Shown piece by piece: positions 10,707 through 20,660 of a stretch of 64,000 bases of DNA. Below the pieces are notes generated by a model that searched no databases, was not told the DNA's origin, and saw only the letters and a list, made by a program, of their open reading frames with translations. The first letter of the stretch is position 1; the number at the start of each line of letters is the position of its first letter. The stretch spans positions 57,413,851 to 57,477,850 of the forward strand of contig OY726574.1 in the NCBI GenBank assembly GCA_963383645.1, read 5' to 3'. The translations under genes were made by a program, and so were the position numbers. This DNA comes from Muscardinus avellanarius. Taxonomy: Eukaryota; Chordata; Mammalia; Rodentia; Gliridae.

Positions 10707-10910
10707 TTGTGCTGGGGATTGAACCCAGGGGAATTCTACCTCCAAAGTGCACTACCAGCCCTATTTTATTTTTTGTTTTGCTTTGAAATAAATAGTCTGG
10801 CTCAGTCGCTGAGAGTCTTGCTATGCTATTCAGGCTGACCTCAAATCTGCGAGCCTCCTGTCTCAGCCTCCCGAGTACTAGGATTACAGTAGTGTGCTAC
10901 CACACCTAGC
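10650..10910 (-). mobile_element. SINE with (TTTA)n tail
   Basis: A minus-strand copy: the reversed tail is a (TTTA)n run at about 10652-10708, then GTGCTGGGGATTGAACCCAG through ACCACACCTAGCT. Confidence 0.85.
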
Positions 10911-10915
10911 TACAT

Positions 10916-11050
10916 AAACTTTATAAACACCATTTCTAATCCTCCCCAAAACTCTATGAAGGAAAAGTGATCATCTCCAATTTACAGATGAGAACAATGA
11001 AGCTTAAAGGGGTTACATTAATTCCTCAAAGTCAAGGGCAGAATCCAAAG
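10916..11050 (-). mobile_element. MIR-like SINE fragment
   Basis: The stretch reading CTCCAATTTACAGATGAGAA, then GAAGCTTAAAGGGGTTACAT and CCTCAAAGTCAAGG, matches the remembered antisense core of the ancient mammalian MIR SINE. It is an old insertion, in contrast with the young SINEs around it. Confidence 0.6.
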
Positions 11051-11104
11051 GAAGTGAAAGTAGCATTCACAGAGCTGCCTGATGCTGGTGGCGGCACTGG
11101 GCAC

Positions 11105-11680
11105 CACAGCCTAGGTATAAAAACGTCCTGCGCCACTACAGCCTAGGTATAAAAACATCCTGTGCCACCACAGCCTAGGTATAAAAATACCCTGTGCTAA
11201 CACAGCCTAGGTATAAAAACATCCTGAGCCATCACAGCCTAGGTATAAAAACACACTGCGCCATCACAGCCTAGGTATAAAAACATGCCATGCCATCACA
11301 GCCTAGGTATAAAAACACACTGCGCCATCACAGCCTAGGTATAAAAACATCCTGAGCCATCACAGCCTAGGTATAAAAACATGCCATGCCATCACAGCCT
11401 AGGTATAAAAACATCCTGAGCCATCACAGCCTATGTATAAAAACACACTGCGCCATCACAGCCTAGGTATAAAAACATCCTGAGCCATCACAGACTAGGT
11501 ATAAAAACACGCCGCGCCATCACAGCCTAGGAATAAAAACATGCCGCGCCATCACAGGCTAGGTATAAAAACTCCCTGTGCCAGCACAGCCTAGGTATAA
11601 AAACATCCTGAGCCATCACAGCCTAGATATAAAAACACACTGCGTCATCACAGCCTAGGTATAAAAACACCTGCGCCTCT
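11105..11680. repeat. 32-bp minisatellite with a TATA box in nearly every unit
   Basis: Eighteen units (17 full, one partial) start at 11105, 11137, 11169 and every 32 bases to 11649, without one insertion or deletion. Each begins CACAGCCTAGGTATAAAAAC (with point changes) followed by a 12-base variable end. The end has three main types, read as TCCTGAGCCAT, CACTGCGCCAT and TGCCATGCCAT after the core. TATAAAA is intact in all but one unit (the third-from-core base changes to AATAAAA in the unit at 11521). No frame is usable. Perfect register with point variation points to recent unequal exchange or gene conversion. Confidence 0.95.
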
Positions 11681-12195
11681 GTTGACAGATGTGAGGGGAA
11701 TGTGTACATGGACAATGGCGTGTTATTCGGTCGAGAAGGAGAAATCCTTTCGGCTATCGCATGCATGGAGAGGACATTGCGCCATGAGGAGGAAGCCAGG
11801 ACACCCCCAGACCTATTTATTTAAAAATAATTAAAGGGGCTGAAGGTATAATTCAGAGGTAACACCCCCTGGGTTCGATCCCTAGTACAGAAAGAAAAAA
11901 AGAAAGAAAGGGAAAGAAAGAAAGAGAAAGAGAGAAATGGGGAGTTTCAATTATAAAATAAATGATAAGTTCTAGAGATCTAATATAGTGACTATGGTGG
12001 ATAATATTGCATCATGTCCGGGCGTGGTGACACAGACTTGTAACCCTAGACCTTGGGAGGCTGAGACAGGAGGATCACAGGTTCGTGGCCAGCTTCAGCT
12101 ACTTAGTGAGGCCCTCTGCAACTTAGTGAGACCATTTCAAAATTTAAAAACCAGGCTGGAAGTGTGGCTCAGAGGTAGAATTCTCCTGAGTTTAA
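11681..12195 (+). mobile_element. SINE cluster 5
   Basis: Unassigned sequence at 11681-11830, then a lone ID-like tail at 11838-11890 with an A/GAAA tail, then a full plus copy at 12017-12200. Confidence 0.75.
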
Positions 12196-12205
12196 TACTC
12201 AGTAT

Positions 12206-12611
12206 GAAGGAGGAAGAGGAGGAGGAGGAGGAAGAGAAGGAGGAGGAGGAAGAACATGAAGTGAAAACTAAAAATTTGAAGGAAGAAAATAGCAGTCATA
12301 GGGACTCTAGAAACCAGAGAAGAAAACAAGAGAACACATTTCTCTTCATCAGGATTAGGGAAGAGAGTGTTTGCACGAAGAGACAGAGAAGTCCAAGAGC
12401 ACAATATATGTCAGGGTTCCTATGTTCTAGTAAAAATATTTGGACTTGGGAGCCTGAGACAGGAGGATTGCAGGTTAGAGGACAGCCTCAGAAATTTAGT
12501 GAGACTCTAAACAACCTGGTGAGACCCTATTTCAAAACAAAAAAATAAAAAGCCTGGGAGTGTAGTTCCGAGGTAAAATGACACTGAGTTCAATCCCCAG
12601 TAACACACACA

Positions 12612-12646
<35 letters not shown>

Positions 12647-12660
12647 AAAATTTGGTCACA
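12206..12660 (+). mobile_element. (GGA)n tract and head-truncated SINE
   Basis: A (GGA/GAA)n tract lies at 12206-12254. A truncated plus SINE at 12437-12600 ends in (CA)n (12602-12624) and a 26-base A-run. The 186-codon frame spanning this block is SINE plus purine repeat and is not a gene. Confidence 0.8.
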
Positions 12661-12699
12661 GGGTTAGCACCCTTCATTGAGTTCTGCAGAACTGGTTTA

Positions 12700-13230
12700 A
12701 GATTTATTTTTATTTTCTGTGCTGGGAATGGAACCCAGGGTTTTGCATGTGCTAGGCAAGTGCTCTACCACTGAAGTGTGTGTGCGTGTGTGTGTGTGTG
12801 TGTGTCTGGAGATTGAATCCAGGGGTGTTCTACCTCTGAGCTAAACCTCAGCCCATTTTACTTTTTTATTAGAAAACAGGGTCCTCTCTAAGTTGCCTTA
12901 CTAGGTTGCGGAGGCTGGCTTTAAACACGTGATCCTCCTGTCTCAGCCTCCCAAGTACTGGGATCACAGGTGTGTGCCACCACGCCCGGCTCCCAGTTTA
13001 TAACTTTATTTATTTATTTATTTATGTAATACTGGGGATGGAACTCGGGGGCATTCTACCTCCGAGCTGCACTCCCAGCTCTATTTTTTTATTCTTTGTT
13101 TTGAAACCGGTTCTCACTGAGTTGCAAGGGGCCTCACTAAGTAGTAGCTGAGGCTGTCCGCGAACCACGATCCTCTTGCTTTAGCCTCCCAAATGCTGGG
13201 ATTACAAGCGTGCGCCACCATGCCGGGCTC
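12700..13230 (-). mobile_element. ID-like element and two minus SINEs
   Basis: At 12715-12778 an older ID-type sequence reads GCTGGGAATGGAACCCAGGG, then TTTTGCATGTGCTAGGCAAG. A (GT)n run follows (12779-12804). Full minus SINEs lie at 12805-12991 and about 13007-13230, the second with an (ATTT)n tail. Confidence 0.85.
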
Positions 13231-13597
13231 CGTTTATCATTCTTAAATTTACCAGGTGCCCCGGCACAGGGGAGGTGATCCTCTGGCGGTGTGTCTGTGT
13301 TTCCAGAACATTCCCCTCTCAGCTGGAATCCTGGGCGGGCCGGCTGGTTTACAAAGCAGCCCTCTGCTTGTATGAAGCGAGACTGTTCCCCTGGTTACCT
13401 TGTTCACCTGGAAGTTCTCACCAAGGAAGCCTGGACACTACCCGGTGGAGAAAGTAAACCCTGAACTGAGGTCACCTCGCTGCAGCCCAAAGAAACCAAA
13501 CAGGTTCAACCTGAAGCCGCCAGGCACTTTTTCCTCTCCCGCACTCCAGAGCCGCCTGAGATGGCCAGCTCGCGGTTCTGAGTCTGGAGTAAGTGCC
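13231..13597. other. Unique sequence, no gene recognised
   Basis: No coding signal is convincing here. Short overlapping frames (60 and 108 codons) run into the neighbouring SINE. Confidence 0.5.
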
Positions 13598-13778
13598 AGC
13601 CGGGCATGGGGGGACACGCTCGGAATCCCAGTCCTTGGGAGGCCGAGACAGGAGGATTCGCAGCCTCAGCTACTTAGTGAGACCCTGTCTCAAAGTAAAG
13701 AATTAAAAATAGGGCTGGAGGTGTAGCCCAGAGGTAGAATGCCCTTGGGTTTACTGGGTTCAATCCCCAGTACCACAA

Positions 13779-13833
<55 letters not shown>

Positions 13834-14059
13834 GGAGGAGGAGGAGGAGGAGGAGGAGGAAAGCTGTCTGTGGTGGTGCACTCTTGTAATTCTAGCATTT
13901 GGGAGGATGAGACAGGAGGATCACGGTTTGCAGCCAGCCTCAGCTGCGACTTAGTAAGGCCCTTTGCAACTCAGTAAGACCCTGTTTCAAAATAAGGAAG
14001 AAAAAATAGGGCTGGGGGTGTAGCTCGGAGGTAGAATGCCCCTGGGTTCCATCCCCAGT

Positions 14060-14101
<42 letters not shown>

Positions 14102-14105
14102 TTAG
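13598..14105 (+). mobile_element. Two SINEs with (ATA)n tails
   Basis: Copies at 13598-13780 and 13863-14065. The first tail is (ATA)n followed by (GGA)n (13781-13861), the second is (ATA)n (14067-14100). Confidence 0.85.
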
Positions 14106-14500
14106 TAAATAAGTAAGTACTCCTGTCCTGGGACCCTCTATAGGTTTAGTAGCTACAAGACACAGTGTCTCTGCTGCTTGTCCCTGCCAGTCACACCCGC
14201 AAGCGTGCTGAGGTTATAGAGGAACTGTGTGGATAAGGAAGGAATAAATTCTATAAAGAGAGAGCTGGAAGCCACAGGTTAGATGGAGCTGTCCCTGGGC
14301 TCTGAGGAGGCTCTGCAGGCAGAGACCTCATCTCAGATCCGCTGGCTCCTTGACTTTCATGGAGGAAAAGACGCTGGGGGTATCAGGTGGTAAAACACCG
14401 ACAGAGAGTTATTTAGAGAAAGCAGAGCAGGATGCATTGGGAAGGAGAGGATGCAGATCATCCTGTGTGCCCTGCTCTGGGGTATTGGGCTCCTTTTTGT
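14106..14500. other. Unique sequence, nothing recognised
   Basis: No open frame above background and no repeat I recognise. Confidence 0.5.
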
Positions 14501-14502
14501 AG

Positions 14503-14565
14503 GGGGCAAGTACTGAGGATCGGATCCAGGGCTCTCGGCCTCTGAGTGACACAGTTACACCCCCA

Positions 14566-14601
<36 letters not shown>

Positions 14602-14800
14602 AGGTCTGGGGATGGAACCCAGGGACATTCTACCTCCGAGCTACACCCCCTGCCCTATTTTTTATTCTTTATTTTGAAACGGGTCTCACTGAGTTGCGGA
14701 GGGCCTTACTAAGTAGCTGAGGCTGTCCGCGAACCACGATCCTCCGGTCTCAGCCTCCCGAATGCTGGGATGACAAGCGTGCGCCACCACGCCCAGCTTC
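14503..14800 (-). mobile_element. ID fragment plus full minus SINE
   Basis: A lone ID-type sequence at 14503-14565 is followed by a 29-base T-run and a full minus copy to about 14799 (ending CACCACGCCCAGCT). Confidence 0.85.
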
Positions 14801-15036
14801 TCATATGGTTTTAGATGGAAGTATTCGTCTGGCTGCCATGTGCAGGGTTCAAAGCTGAGGGCTGGGAGGATTCAGGTGGTTTTAATGAAGTGCAGGCACT
14901 CCCATGAGTCCCGAATTTTAGGAGAGTCCTGTGGAGAACCAGAAAGTGGCATTGTCTGCTGCTCTCCTTGCCTAGAAGAGGAGGGCATGATTGGTAATAG
15001 ATGGCTGGAAATGAAACCAAAGAAGTAATAGAACTG

Positions 15037-15240
15037 GCCGGGCCGGGGGGTGCACACCTAGAATCCCAGTACTTGGGAGGCTGAGACAGGAGGATCGCAA
15101 GTTCACGGACAGCCTCAGCTACTTAGTGAGGCCCTTTGCAACTCAGTGAGATCCTATTTCAAATTAAAGAATAAAAAATAGGGCTGGGAGTAGAGCTCGA
15201 AGGAAGAATGCCCCTGGGTTCCATCCCCAGTACCAAAAAA
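15037..15240 (+). mobile_element. SINE
   Basis: A full plus copy from GGCCGGGCCGGGGGGTGCAC to CCATCCCCAGTACC. The A-run is interrupted by GAAAG repeats to about 15283. Confidence 0.9.
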
Positions 15241-15289
15241 AAAAAAAAAAAAAAAGAACGAAAGAAAGAAAAAGAAAAAGAATATAGTA

Positions 15290-15640
15290 GCAGGTATTCT
15301 AATAATCAAAACAATTATATTATTTGCATGTATGAAATAGTTTTTATGTAATTGATACAGTTTAGTGGCTAATAAAAGAAATAAGGCCTTAGTTTACAGT
15401 ATAACATCTGATCCTAATGGGCTGTAAGAAGTTTCTGGAAGAACTATCAACAATTAAATAATAAGACAATAAATAAATTTGAGCGACAATAGTGAACCTT
15501 CTGCTTTAGTCATTCTGCTCGGGGCTCTGTGGGAAGGGTACTACTCCAAAGAAAACTTTACATTTTAAAAGACCCAGGCTCCATTATGATGCATTGCGTA
15601 ATGCCCTGAAGCCATTTTGCATGAGACTCTGGTTTAGAGG
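15290..15640. other. AT-rich unique sequence
   Basis: No gene seen. The stretch is moderately AT-rich with no recognised repeat. Confidence 0.5.
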
Positions 15641-15644
15641 AATG

Positions 15645-15653
15645 AGAGTGTGT

Positions 15654-15688
<35 letters not shown>

Positions 15689-16590
15689 AGAACTGGGGAT
15701 TGAACTCAGGGGCATTCTACCCCCGAGCTACACCCCCAGCCCTATTTTTTAGTCCTAATTTTGAAACAGAGTCTCAGTAGTTGCAGAGGGCCTCACTCAG
15801 TAGCTGAGGCTGACCACAAACCTGGGATCCTCCTGTCTAAGCCTCCCAAGTCCTGGGATTACAAGCATGTGCCACCATGCCCAGCATCTTGGGTATATTT
15901 TAAATGTTTGAAAATTTTAACTCAAAATAAAAATCATCTGTTAAAGTAAGATATTTCACTAATATAATTTCCAGTACAAATCCCAGATTTAAAAAAAGAA
16001 AATAGAGCCAGGTATAGTGGCTTACACATGTAATTCCAGTACTTGGGAGGCTGAAACAGAAAGACCGGAGGTTCCAAGCCAGCCTTGGCAATTTCTTGAG
16101 CCCCTCAGCTAACTAGTGAGACCCTGTTTCCAAATAAAAAATAAAATAGGACTGAGGATGTAGCTTGGAGGTGGAATGTGTCTGGGTTTAATCCCTACCC
16201 ACACAACAATTTAAGTCTCCAGGGCTCAGTAGTGGGATATATACTTAGTTTGAACAAGAATCCAGATTCAATCTCCAGCAAAAAAGAAGGAAGAGGAGGA
16301 AGAGAAGGAAGAGAAGGAGGAGGAAAAAAGAGAAATAGGTTTCCTTCTAAAGGAATATTACCAAGCCAGTTGTGATGGGTGGCGCACGCAAGTAATCCCA
16401 GCATTCGGGAGGGAGGCTGAGACCGGAGGATCGTGGTTCATGAACAGCTTCAGCTACTTAGTGAGGCCCTTTGCAACTCAGTGAGACCTGGTTTCAAAAT
16501 AAAGAATAAAAAGTAGGGCAGGGGGTGTAGCTCAGAGGTCGAATGCCCCTGGGTTCCATCCCCAGACCCCCCCCAAAAGGAATATTACCA
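15645..16590. mobile_element. SINE cluster 6
   Basis: A (GT)n run and minus SINE at 15647-15888, a plus copy at 16005-16200, a decayed ID-like tail at 16208-16282, a purine tract, and a full plus copy at 16364-16574. The last copy is flanked by the exact duplication AAAGGAATATTACCA (16349-16363 and 16576-16590). Confidence 0.88.
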
Positions 16591-16679
16591 TCTTTTTAGT
16601 AAATTGTGTGGAAGGATATTTGTAAGCTAATTTCAAGAATTTTTTTTAAATTGTGTGTGTTTAAATTCAATTAGTATAA

Positions 16680-16895
16680 TTGTATGTAGTCCTGGCGATT
16701 GAACCCAGGGGCATTCTACTTCTGCGCTCCATCCCCAGCCCTATTTTATTTTTTATTTTTGCAATAGGGTTTCACTAAGTTGTAGAGGGCCTGACCTCAT
16801 TAAGTCGCTGGGGCTGGCTGCAAACCTGTGATCCTCGGGCCTCAGCCTCCGAACTACTGGGATTACAAGCATGCACCACCATGCCTGGCTTAATT
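16680..16895 (-). mobile_element. SINE
   Basis: A minus copy from GTCCTGGCGATTGAACCCAG to CACCATGCCTGGCT. Confidence 0.85.
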
Positions 16896-17348
16896 TCAAG
16901 ATTTTTGCTGACAGTATCTGTATTCACGTGGAAGTGGTTGAAATAGAGTCTGTACTGAGAAGAAAATCCAGCTGAGACAGGGTGGGTTGAACCACGTCCC
17001 TCAAACAAGGTCGGTGGAATGCTAAACCCAGCAGCCTCAGCAGGTGAATTTATCTGGAAAAATTAGGGTCACTGAAGATGTCATTGGTTAAGGTGAGCTC
17101 ATAGCGGGCCTCCCAATCCATTGTGACTGATAATGTATTTAGAAGATGCCACGGGAAGAGAGAAACAGACAGGAAGCCACGTAGTGGTGGAGATGGAGGC
17201 CCCGGCCATGAAGTGCAGCTATAAGCCAAGCTAAGGACTGCTAATGTCGCCAGAAGGGAAGGAGGAAGATGAGAGGAGAAGATTCTCCCTTGAGCCTCCC
17301 ACCAGCACTTTGATCCCAGACTTCCAGTCTCCAAAACCGAGGTAAAGA
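16896..17348. other. Unique sequence, nothing recognised
   Basis: No coding signal. A 105-codon minus frame here has no recognisable motif and runs into a SINE. Confidence 0.45.
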
Positions 17349-18041
17349 GCCGGGTGTGATGGTGCACGCTTGTAATCCCAGCATTCGGGAGGCTGAGACA
17401 GGAGGATCAGGGTTCACAACCTCAGATACTTAGCGAGGCCCTTTGCAGCTCAGTGAGACCCTGTTTCAAAATAAAGAATAAAAAATAGGGTTGGGGGTAT
17501 AGCTAGGAGGTTGAATGTCCCTGGGTTCCACACCCAGTACTGGAAAAAAAATGCCTGCTATCGTAAACTACTAAGCTGTGCTACCTTGTTACAGCACACG
17601 TAGGGAAGGAAACTGGTAGGAATGGAGGCTTCCTCCTGCCTCTTTTGGACCCCAGAAATGGTACAAAGGGCACAGATCTTAGGGTGCAGAAGTGGGTTCT
17701 AACCCCAGGCCACCAGGTTCTTCCTTGGTGATTTTACACAGGTTAATTAATTTGGCCGGTTTCAGCTGAATGTGATAACCTGCACCTGTAATCTTAGAAT
17801 TTGGGAGGCTGAGACACGAGAACCAAGATTGAAGGCCAGCCTCAGCAACTTAGCAGGGCCCTCTACAATTCAATGAGACTTTGTTTCAAAAGAAAAAATA
17901 AAGCCGGGCATGGGGGCGCACGCTTGTAATCCCCGCACTTGGGAGGCTGAGACAAGAGGATCGCGCAGGTTCGAAGCCAGCCTCAGCTACTTACTGAGGC
18001 TCTCAGCAACTTAGTGAGACCCTGTTTCCAAATAAAAAAAA

Positions 18042-18080
<39 letters not shown>

Positions 18081-18085
18081 CTCTC

Positions 18086-18143
<58 letters not shown>

Positions 18144-18270
18144 TGGGAGTGTAGCCCAGAAGTAGAAATCCCCTGGGTTCCATCCCCAGTACCACAACAA
18201 AAAGAAAGAAAATAGGGCTGGAAGTGTACCTCAGAGGTAGAATGTCCCTGGGTTCAATCTCCAGGAACAT
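17349..18270 (+). mobile_element. SINE cluster 7 with MIR-like fragment
   Basis: Plus SINEs lie at 17349-17543 and 17767-17890 (head only). A third, 17903-18195, has its linker replaced by a large CA...TG microsatellite (see separate entry). An extra ID tail lies at 18215-18265. A decayed MIR-like stretch at 17680-17753 (GTGGGTTCTAACCCCAGGCC) lies between the first two. Confidence 0.75.
18048..18141. repeat. Palindromic (CA)n-(TC)n-(TA)n-(GT)n microsatellite
   Basis: (AC)n at about 18049-18077 is followed by CTCTCTCTCTATATATATATAT and then (GT)n at 18101-18141. The (CA)n and (GT)n arms are complementary around an AT centre, so one strand can fold into a long hairpin. It sits exactly in the linker of a SINE, where TATAAAATAGGTC is expected. 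Confidence 0.9.
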
Positions 18271-19070
18271 GCCCCCCTCCCACACACACACACACACGCC
18301 TGTATTATCATCATTATGATAGTAATAAGATCTTCACAAGCTTGTTAAGGACAGTAATTAGTAAATAAATGAAAGATTAGAGGCACAGAGTAGGTTCTCA
18401 AGAAATACTAATTTGTTCTCAGGGGGTTCATTACAGACGTATGCCCTGATTGTAGACTGTAGCAGTACGATCTATTGAATTCTACCATAAATAAGATGAG
18501 AACTGGTTCTGTGCACAAAATTATAAACAGTTTGTTTTTGTTTTTAATTGTTTTGTTTTCACACAATGACATCTTGTAAGGACTCTGGCACAGTAAAGAA
18601 GAATGTTTACCACTGGAAAAAGAAGAAATACTAATTTGCATTCTTTGCGTATCAGCTCAGTTAAATGGTCAAGTATATCATTTTATGAGTTTGTGTAAGT
18701 TAAGACCTGTTCTTTCTTTTCAATAATAATAGTTCCTAGAAATCTAAACATCTAGGGACCCAGGTATTCAGTTCTACTTTGTACAGTAATGATAAAAAAA
18801 AACCATTACTAATGAAAAATAATTCATCATTTATATGTTCTAGAGTTTTGCTCAATTAGAAACTCTAGTTCCCCAAGTGAAGTTTAAAGAACACTCCAAA
18901 GGGGTGTATCCCACAGAAAATACTAGGCAAATGAGAATTTCCAGGTAAATACAGTTTATTCATCTAATTATATTTTGAATGTGCTAAAAAAATTTTTAGA
19001 AATGGTTAGGTGATTTTCATTCCAAGAACACTGAAATGTGTTCTATCCAACCTAAGGATTTAGTTTCAAC
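18271..19070. other. AT-rich unique sequence
   Basis: Eight hundred bases with no SINE and no open frame above about 77 codons. Nothing recognisable was found. Confidence 0.5.
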
Positions 19071-19071
19071 G

Positions 19072-19706
19072 TCTGATTTATTTATTTATTTATTGCAGTA
19101 TTGGGGATAGAACCCAGGGGCATTCTACCTCCAAGCTAAACCCCCAGCTCTATTTTTTATTTTTTATTTGAAACAGGGTCTCACTGAGTTGCAAAGGGCC
19201 TCACTAAGTAGCTGAGGCTGTTTGCAAACTGCAATCCTCCTGTCTCAGCCTCCCGAATGCTGGGATTACAAGCGTGTTCCACCACGCCCAGCTTGAATTA
19301 TTTATTAATCTTATTAGAAGGGGGACATTTTGTGGTTCAAGATGGTGGAATGCTATTTAGTGATCATCTTCCTGAGGCCTCACTGAAATGGTAGCAAAGA
19401 AATTTTAAATATAATCAAAAGACAAAGGTAATTAAGAGAAGAGTCAGGAGCCCGGAGCGCTCTCAACCTTTCAATATATATCTGGAAAGCAGAGCAGAGA
19501 AAAGTGGTAACTAGCCAGGAGTGGTGGCACACACTTGTAATCCCAGTGTTTGGGAGGCTGAGACAGGAGGATCACCATTCACAGACAGCCTCAGCTACTT
19601 AGTGAGGTTGTCAGCAACTTAGTGACCCTGTTTCCAAATAAAATATAAAATAAGTCTGGGAGTATAGCCTGGAGGTAGAAAAGCCTCTGGGTTCCACCCC
19701 GAGTAC
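19072..19706. mobile_element. Two SINEs flanking an L1-5'-like scrap
   Basis: A minus SINE at 19072-19295 with an (ATTT)n tail and a plus SINE at 19513-19706. Between them, 19325-19500 contains GGTTCAAGATGGTGGAATGC, resembling the YY1-bearing first bases of an L1 5'UTR. It is too short to confirm. Confidence 0.7.
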
Positions 19707-19712
19707 TGCATG

Positions 19713-19752
<40 letters not shown>

Positions 19753-19765
19753 TGCACACACACAC

Positions 19766-19811
<46 letters not shown>

Positions 19812-19816
19812 ACACA
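19707..19816. repeat. 110-bp alternating purine-pyrimidine microsatellite
   Basis: From TGCATGTGCGCGCACACA to CATACACACACA, purine and pyrimidine alternate without a break over about 110 bp, with CG-rich cores (GCGTGCGCGCGCGCAC near 19764-19779). Such tracts favour left-handed Z-DNA. It separates the SINE tail from the truncated end of the L1. Confidence 0.9.
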
Positions 19817-19817
19817 G

Positions 19818-20660
19818 TTAATCTCTTTGAGTATTTTCTCTAGTGCTGGTTTTGAAGACATAAATTCCTTCAGTTTCTGTTTGTCATGGAAGCTTATTTC
19901 CCCATCTAATTTGATAGAAAATTTTGCTGGGTAGGAAATTTTTGGCTGGAAGTTGTTTTCTTTCAGAGTTTGGAATATGTTACTCCAAGCCCTTCTGGCT
20001 CTCATGACTTGGTTTGGGAAGTCTGGAGTGATTCTAATTGGTTTGCCTCTGAATGTCACTTGGCTCTTTGTTTTTGTTGCCTTTAAGATTCTCTGCTTGG
20101 CTTCCACATTGGTCATTTTGACAATTATGTGGCGTGGGGATCCTCTTCTCCGATCCTGTCTAAAGGGAGTTCTATAAGTTTCCTGGACCTGTGTATCAAC
20201 CTCTTGCTCTATGTTTGGAAAATTTTCTGCTATTACTTCCTTGAAGAGATTGTTGATCCCTTTGGTTTCACCTTCTTTTCCCTCCTCTATTACAATTATT
20301 CTTAGGTTAGCTCTCTTAAAATGGGCCCATAATTCTTCAATGTCAGATTCCTGCTGTCGGATTTTTTTTTCTAGTTTAGAAACTATGCGTTCATTTTTGG
20401 AGTGATCATCTTCGAGGAGTGAGATTCTATTCCATGTGGTCTAATCGGTTGTTTGTACTTTGAACTGAGGCCTTTACTTCATTAATTGCATCCTTTATCT
20501 CTTTTTGTCTCTCTCTGAATTCTTTTTGAAACACCTATATTATTTCTACAGTTATTTTCCTGATTTGATCTTCTAGAAATCTCTGAATTTCTGTTTTATC
20601 GGGTTCTGATGTTGTGGGGTTGTGGGCATTCATTGCTCCAGTGTTATTCCTCTTTCCCAT
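19818..20660 (-). pseudogene. LINE-1 ORF1 (RNA-binding protein), 3'-truncated
   Basis: L1 ORF1p is the trimeric RNA-binding chaperone of L1 retrotransposition. The minus-strand ORF1 starts at an ATG near 20660 (M-G-K-R-N-N). It runs through a coiled-coil stretch (about 20560-20400) that contains a stop and a frameshift, then an RRM-like region and the C-terminal domain. The last part (20116-19818) is intact for about 100 codons and shows the typical R-I-T-P-D-F...A-R-R-A-W...L-K-E-N-N-F-Q-P-K-I-S-Y-P-A-K layout. It ends about 20 codons short of the usual C-terminus at the (CA)n tract. ORF2 is absent. Confidence 0.9.

Noticed and set aside
11105..11680. CRISPR-like array (regular repeat with variable part)
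   Set aside because: The 32-bp units have no separate spacers. The variable 12 bases are a few recurring point variants and the context is mammalian. It is a minisatellite.
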